Assembly (NCBI RefSeq): GCF_004684095.1
Contig: NZ_SRII01000015.1
Span: forward strand, 34,881 to 98,880
DNA: 64,000 nucleotides
From: Hymenobacter sp. UV11
GTDB taxonomy: Bacteria > Bacteroidota > Bacteroidia > Cytophagales > Hymenobacteraceae
Direction: 5' to 3'
Shown: positions 51,383-60,504 of the stretch, one piece after another
Layout of the letters: each line of letters opens with the position of its first letter
Numbering within the stretch: the stretch's first letter is position 1
Translations under genes and position numbers: made by a program
The notes under the pieces: generated by a model
Database searches by the model: none
The model's input: the letters and a program-made list of their open reading frames with translations, nothing else
Told to the model about the DNA's origin: nothing

Positions 51383-52054
51383 AACGTGAAGTGGATGAGA
51401 GGATGAACGCTTAAATGTGCGGGCAATAATAACTGTTGTAAGGCTATAAAAATAAGAGACTTGCCCATTTTATCTTGTTATTACAATATTTACTGAAAAA
51501 TTCTTTATAAAACAATAGTATAGTGTCGGGTGCTGTCTAAATAGCCACTCTGCCTCTACTGGTATGGGTAGGTATACTTGCATTATTATTTCAGTGATCC
51601 TTCATCTGCCGTGTACCGCATTGCGTTGACACGGAACTTGAAGCTGAATTTCGAAGATATTCTGCGTGTGGTAGCCAAGCGCAGAATACTGGCGCACAGC
51701 ATTGTGCTAAGCGACGTGGCAGCTGATTTCGAGCTTAGATTCAGCTAGACTAGGAAAGCTGCCTCCATAGTGTATTTCCACTTTGAAGTGACTCGAAAAT
51801 GATTCCACGTGGACGTTATCGTAGTCGTTGATATGCCTGTTTATGCTTAGTAGCGCGTCGTATTGGGTAACAGTAATTCCGTGTACACTTTCCGGCCCCA
51901 TTTGTATGAAACCAGACAGATAGTGTTCTGCAGAGAAAGGAATGTAACCGTTGCAGAAGGGTGAATGACATGCCCCCTTTTGCTATAAACTCCATGAATC
52001 CCTCTGTAAATTATTGATTACTATTAGAATTTAGTCCAATAAAGGCCCCATCAC
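51383..52054. other. Gene-poor region upstream of tssB
   Basis: About 670 bases. The first 170 are AT-rich and must drive tssB. A 64-codon minus-strand frame (51707-51901) starts MGPESVHGITVTQYDALLSI; it has no recognised relatives and no clear signals, so it is not called. TTTAGTCCAATAAAGGCCCCA at 52031 is a copy of the element at 16145. Confidence 0.45.
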
Positions 52055-52137
52055 TAACATAGAAGCCAGCAGTATTTACATCAAAAGCTCAGCGATTAGC
52101 TGAGCTTTTGATGTAAATACTGCTGGCTTCTATGTTA
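52055..52137. repeat. Perfect 39-bp inverted repeat with 5-nt loop
   Basis: The arm starting TAACATAGAAGCCAGCAGTA (52055-52093) is matched without error by 52099-52137 round the loop GATTA. The 83-base structure would form a very stable hairpin or cruciform. It lies just after the TAGTCCAATAAAGGCCCC element and marks the boundary between the T6SS locus and the pyrimidine-rich region. No gene runs into it, so a terminator role is not obvious. Confidence 0.85.
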
Positions 52138-52229
52138 AAGCGAGTCGACGAGCTTCGTCTAGCTACTATACTATGGGTCGTTGAAGTCGTGTGCAAGATA
52201 CAGCTATTCTAGGGCTAATGCTACCACTG

Positions 52230-55200
52230 CCTGCTATAAACTATGCTGGCCCCTCAGCCTCCCCTCAGCTGCCGCCCCTCAGCCACAATCAGCCTCACCA
52301 CGGCCCTAACTCAGGCGGCCACTTCCTACCCGCCCCCGACCTGTGCTAGCTTCTCTGTGGCTCTGTATCGAGCGCGCCCTTGCCTCTGCTACCCGACCGA
52401 CTAGCCGACTACTTCACCGACTAGCTTGCAGAAAATTCCTTTCTGCCGCTACCGGATTCCGCGCCCACCTACCGATTAGCTTTTAGAATTTTCTCTTTAC
52501 CGCCGGTCCTGCATTGCGCGCTTCCTGGTGCCGGCTCTCCCTTGCAACTGGTGCTGCTCTTGTGCCGGACTACGCCAGCTGCTACCGAGTCGGGCCTACA
52601 CTTTCTGCCGGCCCTCCCTCCTCAGCTGCCACCTGAACTTGGGGCATCTTAGCTGTTGTGGCCCGTGACTTTTCCTGGCCGCTACGAGTTTCCCAGGCCC
52701 GGATGAGCTGCTCCTACCCCGGCCGCTTTCGCTTCCGTGGCTGCTCTTTTTTTTCGGCAGCTCCTCGGATTCTGTTCCGTGGCTGCTCTCAGATTTTGGG
52801 ACAAGCTACTCCAGGTATCCCGGCAACTTCTGTCGCGCCCGGTTCTTTTTTTTCAGCGGTTCCTCCCTCTGCGCGCGCTCTCCCTCGCCGGTAAAAATAA
52901 CGCGGACCCTTCCTGGTTTTGCTCGCAGCAACTTCTCCCCTGGCCGTCGATTTCTCTCAGCCACCCGTGAAAAATTATCACCCCCAGCCGCGAAAAATCC
53001 TGGCCACCTGCTGCAAAATCCGCCAGCTATCCCCCTTCTTTTTCGCCAGCCACCTCCGCCTCCTCACTACTCTTTTTTACGCCGACCCTTTAGAAAATCC
53101 GCCTGCCCTTCCGCAAATTTTCTCCTGGCCCACGCTTCCTTTTTTCAGCCATCATCGCCTCCACGCTGCTGCCCGATTCGACACTCCCCCTTGCTTTTTC
53201 CTCCGCCTCTCCCCGGAAAAGTATCTGGGCCTTCCACAAGTTTTCCTCCATCCCCCCACAAGTTTTCTTTGGGCCTGCTCTTACAATCGGCTGCTCTTTT
53301 TTCCGCCGGCCTCCTCGGAAACTCATCCGGGCCTTGCGCTCTTTTCCACCAACTCGCCTCCCCTTCACCCCACTTTTTATTCTCGCCTGGCTACTCTTTT
53401 TGGTGCTCAACCCCCGCAACTTTCCCTACTGCTCGCTTCTCTTTCCTATCCGCACTCCCGCTACTTTATCTCCGGTGCTTCTTTAGCCACTGCTGAAATT
53501 TTGGCTCCCGACTTCTAAAATTCTGCGCCTCCTGCTTCTCCTTTTTGCAAACCTCCAGTGCACGCAACCTACTGACCGAACCGCTCCCCCTGGCCCGCCA
53601 AATTCGCCGGCCGCTCCCTTCACCTCGGCAGATTTTTTTAGCCGCCGGCCGCTCCTTTTCTCCCGCCCTGCTCGATTTCTTAGCTGGCCTCTCCTCACTT
53701 TTCGCTGCGGCCTACCCCCTACCTGAATCCCATCGTGCACTAAAAATTCCACGTGCCCCTCCCCTGTTTTTTCCTCCGTGCCTTCCCCAGCTCCGCCAAT
53801 CCTGCCTACAATTCCTCGCCCCACTCCTCTACGCCGCTCTCCACTTTTCTTCTCTGGACTACGATTTTCTTTTCGCCGCTCCACTGCTTTTCTCGCCTAT
53901 CTTCCTCGTATTTCTTTCCACCTCTCCCGATGTTTTCCGTGCTCCTCTCCGCGGGTGGCCTTTCTATTTTCGACTGCCGCCCTTCCAAAACTTAGTAGTC
54001 ACCCCTCCCGATTTTTTCCGCGCTTCCCTCTCGCCGGCCCTCCCCCAGTCCTGTGATTTTAGACTCGGGCCGTTGCCGGCTGCCGCTGGACTTTCTCCGT
54101 TCGTGCGGCTGCTTCTATTTTCGATGGCGCCAACTTTCCCCCGGCCCTGAGCCCATACCCCCCCCGAAAATTTCTGCGCATTCGCTTATTTTTTTCTGCG
54201 ACTCGCCCGCCCTGATTAGAAAACTTCCCGCGGCATCTTGTCAACTTTTCCCCGGCGCTCTGCTCCTTTCTCGTCCCGGTTCCCCTTGCTTGCCCCCACA
54301 AATTTTAGTCACCTGGTCCCCGACTACTTCCCTGGCCGCTGTTTTTTTTTAATCGAACCGCCGCGCCACTTTCCAAAGCTCATCCCGGCCCAGTCTTATT
54401 TTCTACCCCGGTGTTCCCTACTGCTCGCTCCTGTTTCTTGTCCGCCCTGCCGCTGCTTTTCCCTGAGGCTTCTCCAGTAGCTGCTGAAATTTCGGCTACC
54501 GACTTCGAAAATTCGGCGCCTTCTACTTTCCTCTTTTAGCCATCCAGGGCGCGCAACCTACTGCCCGAACCCCTCCCCCGGGCCCGCTAAATTCGCCGGC
54601 CTTTCCCTTCACCTCAGCAGAGTTGTTTAGCTGCTGGCCGCTGTTTTTCTTCCGCCCTGCTCCAGTTCTTAGCTGGCTCCTCCCCACTTTTCGCTACGGC
54701 CTACCCCCTACCTGCCGCCCCTCGGGCGCTCAAAATTCCGCGTGACCCGCGCCTGTTTTTTCTTCCGTGCCTCCCCCCCCCAGCTCAGCCAACTTTCCCT
54801 GCGTTTCCTCGCCCTCCTCCCCTCCGCTGCGCTCACCTTTTTCTTCCGCGGCTCCGGTTTTCTTTCCGCCTCTGCCCGGCTTTTCGCTCCTCCCTCCCGC
54901 GTCTTTCCGCCCCAGCGCACCCCGTCTCCCCCCAGTGCCGGCCGCTGGCCGCTGCTCTTTTCGCCTCTGCCGCGCCCAAAATACAGTGGCCGATTCGCCG
55001 ATCTGCTCCCCCCAGTCTGCCCGGCGCTGCGGCGCCGTTCGCGCCGCCCCACTCCCCACCTGCTTGCCAGGTTTCTGCGCTGGTGCGGCGGATTTTCTGC
55101 TCGCTGGCGCCGGCTGCTCCCCCTGGGTCTGCGCCGGTTTCTGGCCGAAGATTCTGGCCCGGGCGCGGTGGATTGCGGCTGATTTGCCCTGCTGGTGCCG

Positions 55201-56100
55201 CGGATCCTACGCGCGACTTCCTGGCCACCGGGCGAAAAATTTCCCGGGCCGCCCCCCTCTTTTTCAGCAGCTCGCCTTCCTCGCGGCTACCCCGGCCAGG
55301 CACCGACTCGATTTTTCTCTCGCTCGGCCCACTCCTTTTTTACCGCCGCTCCCTACCTTTTCTTGGCTCGACTCTGCGCGGCGCGCGCTACCAACCAGGC
55401 CCGGCCTGCTGGCTTATTTGCTGGCCCTGCCGCCAAGCCGCCCGGTACTTTTTACGCTACTCCGGCCGCTGGTTGTTGGCCGCGCTCCTGCTTTTTTCCT
55501 GGCGCTACCGGCGGCTATCCGCCCCGCCCGCTCGTTCCCCGTTGCCTGGCCCGCTGGCGGCGCCGCGCAGCCCTGGCGCCCGCGCTCCCCCGGCCCCTGG
55601 TCTTCGTTCAGGCCGCCTTCCCGTTTTTCACCTGCCTCCCGGCTGAGTGGCGGCATTGGCTGGCGGGGTTCCGCTGGACTACCCCGGCAGCGCCCGGCCA
55701 GCTGGCGAGCTCCCCAAGGAGCCCCAGGCGCTAAAAAATCCCTGCCGCTCCCGCCCCTTGACCCAGAGCCCGCGTGCTTTCTGTCCCGGCTGGCTTGCTT
55801 TTTTTCCCCAGGCCGTTTCTCCCCCCGCAACTGCTTCCGGACTCCCCCGGCTCGCCGCCCGCTCAGGTTCCAGCGGCCCGCTCCCTGTGCTACCCCCGCC
55901 CCTTCCGTAGCCGTAGCTACCCGGCTACCCGGCTCCGGCGGCAACTACCTGGTCCCCTCGCGGCCGCGTCCCGCTCCTTACTTGTTCAGGCGCCGGCCCG
56001 TTGCCCCTCCCCCTCTCCGCGGTGCCCCCCCGCCTAGTGCGCGGCTAAACCAGCCCGGAGCCGGGCCCCACTGCTGAGCGGGACGGGCGGGGCGCTCAGG
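52230..56100. other. About 3.8 kb of strongly pyrimidine-biased, gene-free DNA
   Basis: The plus strand is dominated by C and T through this whole stretch, with recurrent words such as TTTTTTC, CTCCTC, GCCGGCC and CTCGGAAA. AT content is higher at 52.7-54.4 kb and falls towards 55-56 kb. Long open frames exist (for example the one at 54767-56077) but their products are monotonous Pro/Ser/Ala/Leu/Phe or, on the other strand, Arg/Gly/Glu-rich, as composition alone would give, and none shows domains or signals. The asymmetry and internal repeats show this is not random spacer; its function is unknown. Confidence 0.8.
53318..54900. repeat. Diverged direct repeat, units about 1 kb apart
   Basis: The stretch from TTTCCCTACTGCTCGCTTCT (53421) aligns over at least 400 bases with that from 54413 (TTCCCTACTGCTCGCTCC): shared landmarks include GCAACCTACTG, AAATTCGCCGGCC, CCCTTCACCTC and CGGCCTACCCCCTACCTG, each offset by about 990 bases. 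Differences include many single substitutions and small insertions of non-triplet size, so the unit has not been held as a reading frame. Confidence 0.75.
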
Positions 56101-56522
56101 GCGACGATGCAGCTACCCTCCTCGCCCCCGGCGGGCTTGACCGGCGGCCCTCTCCCGGCGGCGTACCCGGGGGGCACGCCTGCGCAACCGGCTCCCGGCC
56201 TTTCGCCGCCGGGCCCCGCGCCCCGACCAGCCGCCGATCCGCTTGCCCGGCTTTTGCCGCGCCGTGCTTTGCGGGAAACCCAGCGAGTGCGCCGGCCCTG
56301 GCGACCGTGGCTGCCCGCCCTGCGCGCCGGCGGTGGACTGTTCTGCAGTAGAGTGGCGGGGTGGGGCGCTGCGGCTGGCCCCGGTTCAACCGGCAAACTC
56401 CTGGGGGGGCATCCCCCGGTTGGCGCTCGCTTTGCCCCGCCCCCCCGGTAGCCTTCCCGCCCACGCCTACCTTCGCCGCCGCAGACCCCCACCCGCTGCC
56501 CCGGCTTGCCGACTTCGCTGCT

Positions 56523-57716
56523 ATGCGCACCCCGCCTCCCGTCCCCGGCCCCGCGGCCGCCCGCAAACAGGCCCTGCAGGCGCAGGTGTTGGCCACCCTG
56601 CAGGGCCGGCGCCTGGCCGGCATCGCCCTGACCATGGGCCTGGGCAAAACCCTGATCGGCCTGCGCGACATGGCTCAGCTGCTCGCTGCCGGGCCCCTCT
56701 CCCAGCCGGGGGCCGCCGGCACGCCCTTCCTGGTAGCGGCCCCCACTCAGGCCATCCTCGATTCCTGGCCCCAGGAGGCGCACAAGTTTGGCCTGGCCCA
56801 CCTGCTCGACCAGATTACGTTCACCACCTACCGCTCGCTGGCCAAGACGCTGGCGGCCGGCTCGTTTCACAAGCTCTACCTCGACGAGTGCCACGCCCTG
56901 AAGGACTCGCACGAGCCGGGCCTGAAAGCCCACGCGGCCAGCAAGGGGAGCATCCTGGGGCTAACGGGCACCCCGCCCGCGCAGGCGCATTCCGAGAAGG
57001 GTCGGCTGGTGGCCACCTACTGCCCCATCGTGGTGGACTACACCACCGACGAGGCCGTGCTGGCGGGCCTGCTCAACGACTACCGCCTGGTGGTGCACCG
57101 CCTGCCGCTGCGCACTGCACGTGACTACGTGTTCACCACCAAGGCCGGCAGCCAGTTCACGACCAGCGAGCGGGAGCACTACGCCTACTGGAGCAAACGC
57201 CTGGCCAACGCCTCCCAGGATCCGCTGCCGGTCGAGACGCTACGCATCCTGCGCATGCAGGCCCTGATGAGCTACCCCGGCAAAGGCCATTACATGCGCT
57301 GGCTGGCCGACCAGCAGACGGAGAAGGTCTTGCTCTTCACTTGTAATCAGCAGCAGGCCGAAGCACAAGCCACCCACACCTATCACTCCAAGAACAAGCA
57401 TAGTCAAGCCAATCTGGCCCTGTTCAACGCGGGCGACATCCAGCGTCTGGCCTGCGTGGCCCAGCTCTCGGAGGGCGTCAGCATTGCTAACCTGCGGGTG
57501 GGTATCATCTGGCACGCCTTCGGCAACGAGCGCAAGGCGGCTCAGCGCATCGGCCGGCTGCTGCGCCTCAATCTCGACCAAACGGCCACGGTGCACCTGC
57601 TCGCCTACCAGGACACGGTCGATGAGCACTGGGTGGCCCAGGCCCTGGAGTCCTTCGACCCCGCCAAAATTAGCTACGTCGATGCCACAGACTACGACCT
57701 GCTCATTGCCCCATAG
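56523..57716 (+). CDS. Stand-alone SF2 (SNF2/DEAD-like) helicase
   Basis: 397 residues from ATG 56523; earlier in-frame codons are Pro-rich like the upstream non-coding DNA. Motifs: GIALTMGLGKTLIGL (Walker A, GLGKT type of SNF2-like enzymes), PFLVAAPTQAILDSWPQEAH, LYLDECHAL (motif II DECH), GLTGTPPA (motif III), VLLFTCNQQQAEAQ, LSEGVSIANLR and the arginine-finger region AAQRIGRLLRLN. It is short, close to phage helicases that lack extra domains. No partner nuclease or methylase is next to it; 763 bases separate it from parA. It may take part in plasmid replication, recombination or defence, which the sequence does not decide. Confidence 0.85.
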   Translation: MRTPPPVPGPAAARKQALQAQVLATLQGRRLAGIALTMGLGKTLIGLRDMAQLLAAGPLSQPGAAGTPFLVAAPTQAILDSWPQEAHKFGLAHLLDQITFTTYRSLAKTLAAGSFHKLYLDECHALKDSHEPGLKAHAASKGSILGLTGTPPAQAHSEKGRLVATYCPIVVDYTTDEAVLAGLLNDYRLVVHRLPLRTARDYVFTTKAGSQFTTSEREHYAYWSKRLANASQDPLPVETLRILRMQALMSYPGKGHYMRWLADQQTEKVLLFTCNQQQAEAQATHTYHSKNKHSQANLALFNAGDIQRLACVAQLSEGVSIANLRVGIIWHAFGNERKAAQRIGRLLRLNLDQTATVHLLAYQDTVDEHWVAQALESFDPAKISYVDATDYDLLIAP

Positions 57717-58479
57717 ACGTAGCAGGAGTGTACAGGGAAAACACCCAACTCGTAAGTTAAACAGACTGCATGTTAGCGGAGGCACTAATATATCGAAAGG
57801 AACTAGCGAAAACGAGTACTAAAGCCCTCGCTTCATCCATATGCTGAATGTATTACTAAGCAGAACATTAAAGACTAAAGTCTAGAAAGTGTGCGTCTGA
57901 GTCTGGGGGCCCCCTCTCTGCTTACCAACACCCCATGGATAGTACGGGCCCTGGCCCATTCATCTCCAAATAGCGAGCAATTACCCAGCCTACTTTAACC
58001 GGATGCACAGGGCATCCGGCTCGAATACCGCGTTGTATTTACGCCGTTTTTCAACTCTTGCCAAGTTGGTAAGCGACTTTCAAAATACACAAGCAACAAA
58101 GCGTTATACGTACCATAATTATAATACTTACAGGCCGTGTGATAAGTATGCGAAGCGCCCCACTGCCTATGAAGCTTACTATACGTATGGTGCATACAAC
58201 ATTAAGTTCTGAATAAGCGATTTGTATCGTAGGCGTGATACTTAAGTCTTTACTAAATAGCATTACACAGATTATCAATATGTTGTGCGAGCAAATTTTT
58301 TTGAATTTTTGCAAAATTTGCTGTTAGAAAACACTCGTATTTGCTGTGTGATGCATACGTCATCCGTATCGAACTTATAATAAGTTTGATACGTACCATA
58401 TTTCTCATACTTTTAATAAGGATAAAAAATATGGTACGTATGTCCTACATTTGGTCCAGCAACAGTATTCTTATCTTCT
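57717..58479. promoter_or_regulatory. Par region: dispersed TACGTAC-type repeats upstream of parA
   Basis: Gene-free region. ATACGTACCATA occurs at 58106-58117, a related CTATACGTATGG near 58179, GCATACGTCATCCGTATCG near 58353, and a pair of exact 15-base inverted arms ATACGTACCATATTT (58389-58403) and its complement (58427-58441). Related words continue inside the small partner gene (59432-59470, 59551-59563). Such repeats beside parA are what a centromere (parS) and autoregulatory operator look like. The first 350 bases (57717-58080) show nothing of note. Confidence 0.6.
58446..58453 (+). promoter_or_regulatory. Bacteroidota -7 promoter element of parA
   Basis: TACATTTG matches TAnnTTTG exactly, 26 bases before the parA ATG. 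The right arm of the ATACGTACC inverted repeat ends five bases upstream, so a protein bound there would block this promoter, as in autoregulated par operons. Confidence 0.6.
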
Positions 58480-59313
58480 ATGCATATCATCACGTTTGCC
58501 AACCGCAAGGGCGGCGTGGGCAAAACCACTTCTGCCCTTGCCATTGCCCACCGGCTGGCGCAGCTTGGATACCAGACCTTGCTGATAGATGCCGACCCCC
58601 AAGGCAATGCCAGTTCCACCATTGCGGAGTTGCCGGCCGTGCCGGGGTCGCTAGCGGCCGCCCTGGACACTGGGGGCGGCCTGCGCTCACAGCTCAACAG
58701 CGCCGCGCCTAACCTATACTGCATTACGGCGGGCGAAGACCTTACGAGGCAAGAAAAGCTGCTGGGACAGGAAATGGACTACGGGTGGTTTTTTCGCAAT
58801 ATTCTGCAGGACCTTGCCGCCGCGCTGGCCGGCAGTCCGGGTCCCGCGGCCGGGCTGCCGGCCTTGCCCGCCCAGCTTGATTTTGTGCTTATCGATACCT
58901 CGCCCTACCTGGGCACGCTGGCTGTGTCGGCGATGGTGGCCAGCGAGGCGGTGTTTATTCCGTTGCAGCCCAATTTTTTTAACAGCGAGGGGCTAACCAA
59001 AGTAGTGGAGATGGTCGGGGTTATCCGCCGCAATTTCAACCCAAACCTGCGCATCGGGGGCATCTTTTTTACGAAGTATGCCCGCACGTACCGCAAGGCG
59101 CTGCACCACCAATACGCCCGCGCGCTCGAAGCTGACCCGGTGCTCGGCAAGCTGGTGATGCAGCAGACTATCCGGGAAAACGTGGCGCTGGACGAATCGC
59201 AGGCCGGCCAGCAGGCTATCTACGACTGGGCACCCAGCTCCAACGGGGCCACCGACTACCGAGCGCTTACGGACGAATTTCTAACCCGCCTCCACATACC
59301 CGATGCCACCTAA
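58480..59313 (+). CDS. parA: ParA-family partition ATPase
   Basis: 277 residues. Deviant Walker A NRKGGVGKTTSALAIAHRLA with the signature lysine, LLIDADPQGNASSTIAEL as A-prime motif, and FVLIDTSPYLGTLAVSAMVA as Walker B. No N-terminal DNA-binding extension is present, so it is a small type Ib ParA that needs a separate centromere-binding partner. It binds DNA non-specifically with ATP and moves plasmid copies apart. Its last 11 bases overlap the next gene. Confidence 0.92.
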   Translation: MHIITFANRKGGVGKTTSALAIAHRLAQLGYQTLLIDADPQGNASSTIAELPAVPGSLAAALDTGGGLRSQLNSAAPNLYCITAGEDLTRQEKLLGQEMDYGWFFRNILQDLAAALAGSPGPAAGLPALPAQLDFVLIDTSPYLGTLAVSAMVASEAVFIPLQPNFFNSEGLTKVVEMVGVIRRNFNPNLRIGGIFFTKYARTYRKALHHQYARALEADPVLGKLVMQQTIRENVALDESQAGQQAIYDWAPSSNGATDYRALTDEFLTRLHIPDAT

Positions 59314-59725
59314 GAAAATGCCCCCAGTGCGGCTGGCTTCGCCCGCGGCCAGCCACGACGATATTCTGCATCCCTCCGTAGTGCGGGCGCATGCTCCCGT
59401 GCAACCTGCGCCACAGAATGCTGATGCCAGTACAATACGTACCGAAAGTATCGTAAGTATCGTACGTATAGAAGAGATAAGCGTTGAGGAGAAGCCACTG
59501 CGTATTCCGTTTACCAACAACTTGCCGCCCAACGTATTCCGCGAATGGTTTACGTATGCGTACATGGCCCGACTGCCGCTGCAGGAGGTACTGGAACGTG
59601 CGCTAGTGGCCTACCTGCAGGATAAAGAGCAGGCGCGCGAGCCTCTGCCCCTGGAACAGGAAGCTATTTTGGCGGCCAAGGAGGAAGCCGAACTTAGCCG
59701 TCGCCAGAAACGCCGCACCAAGTAG
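59303..59725 (+). CDS. Small ParA partner, putative centromere-binding protein
   Basis: 140 residues, overlapping parA by 11 bases. The N-terminal half is disordered and Pro-rich; the C-terminal half contains LPPNVFREWFTYAYMARLPL and QEVLERALVAYLQDKEQ, a short strand-helix-helix arrangement that could be a ribbon-helix-helix type DNA-binding fold, then a basic tail (LSRRQKRRTK). The DNA for residues 43-58 consists of TACGTACC/GTATCGTA repeats, so the gene itself may hold centromere sites. Family not recognised; role deduced from position. Confidence 0.65.
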   Translation: MPPKKMPPVRLASPAASHDDILHPSVVRAHAPVQPAPQNADASTIRTESIVSIVRIEEISVEEKPLRIPFTNNLPPNVFREWFTYAYMARLPLQEVLERALVAYLQDKEQAREPLPLEQEAILAAKEEAELSRRQKRRTK

Positions 59726-60337
59726 CCCAGCCGAGCCAGAGTAGGGGAGGGGTTGCTGGGGGAAAAACTACGCAGGTTACCTAGTTGCACCCGGTTGCCT
59801 ATCTGACTATCTAGGTAGTGAGTGACGCGCATGGGCATTGAGCGGCCCTATTACCTCGTTTGCCGCACGCTGGAGCACTGCTGTAGGACGGGTGCCATTT
59901 GGCTGCTGATGGTGGTTTATTGGGCCGGTTTTGACGTAATTGCTTGGGATGGGTGAAAACGAACGGCTGTGCCCCGTTTGTGTAGCTGGTTGGGAGGTGT
60001 CTGAACGTCCGGCGCAGTATGGTAGGGTAAGCAGTAGCAGGGGGACCAGCACTCACGGGAGTAGCTGTGACTTAATGGCGAGAAGATATCGGCGGTAGGG
60101 AGGCTGCGAAAAAGGAGGGGTGAAAAAAGCAAAACTCATGTACATACACGAATCGGTCACCTTGCGCAGCTTTCTCCTGCGCCGTCCGGGCTGTTTGCTT
60201 GTGGTTGATCTCCTAAATGCCTTTAAAAGAAAGAAAAAAATTCGATTCGCCTTGTTTTGAAAATTTTTAAAGATTCTTTAAATGTTCTTTATTCTTTAGG
60301 GGCTCATAACGTATTGATTAATAGTTTTTTGTGGAGG
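59726..60337. other. Origin-proximal gene-free region with AT-rich segment
   Basis: The stretch 60215-60330 is very AT-rich (runs such as AAAGAAAGAAAAAAATTCG and GAAAATTTTTAAAGATTCTT) and lies directly before the iterons, as expected for the strand-opening part of an iteron origin. No clear DnaA box is seen. Bases 59726-60214 hold no supported feature; the overlapping open frames on both strands look incidental. Confidence 0.55.
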
Positions 60338-60502
60338 TTGAACCGGAAAATCGGCCGTTGTGAACCGGAAAATCGGCCGTTCAAACCGGAAAATCGGCCG
60401 TTGTGAACCGGAAGATTGGCCGTTCAAACCGGAAGATCGGCCGTTCAAACCGGAAGACATGCGTACCTTTTCCGGTATCAACGGCCAATCTTCCGGTTTA
60501 CC
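60338..60502. repeat. Iteron array: six direct copies plus one inverted copy (plasmid origin)
   Basis: The 21-22-base unit AACCGGAAAATCGGCCGTT(G/C) begins at 60341, 60363, 60384, 60406, 60427 and 60448, so spacing is 21 or 22 bases, two helical turns. Copies four and five carry GAAGAT for GAAAAT; the sixth is half-changed (GGAAGACATGCG). An inverted copy (GGCCAATCTTCCGGTT) lies at 60484-60499, immediately before the rep ATG. Direct iterons for replication and an inverted one as operator for the initiator is the classic plan of Rep_3 plasmids. Confidence 0.93.
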
Positions 60503-60504
60503 CC

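Noticed and set aside
51707..51901. 64-codon minus-strand frame upstream of tssB
   Set aside because: No recognised family, no promoter or signal, and isolated; kept only as a remark in the gap description.
52919..54352. Several 80-200-codon plus-strand frames (52919-53518, 53545-54150, 54053-54352)
   Set aside because: Same monotonous composition, no start context, and the repeat copies differ by non-triplet indels, so no frame is conserved.
54767..56077. 436-codon plus-strand open frame in the pyrimidine-rich region
   Set aside because: Its product is almost only Pro, Ala, Ser, Arg, Leu and Phe, with equally long frames on other strands; high GC and C/T bias alone explain the lack of stops.
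58003..58212. 69-codon frame rich in Thr-Tyr and Ala-Tyr
   Set aside because: It simply translates the TACGTA/TACTATACG repeat region before parA; minus-strand frames there are equally incidental.
60338..60502. CRISPR array
   Set aside because: Units of 21-22 bases without unique spacers, in front of a rep gene, are iterons.
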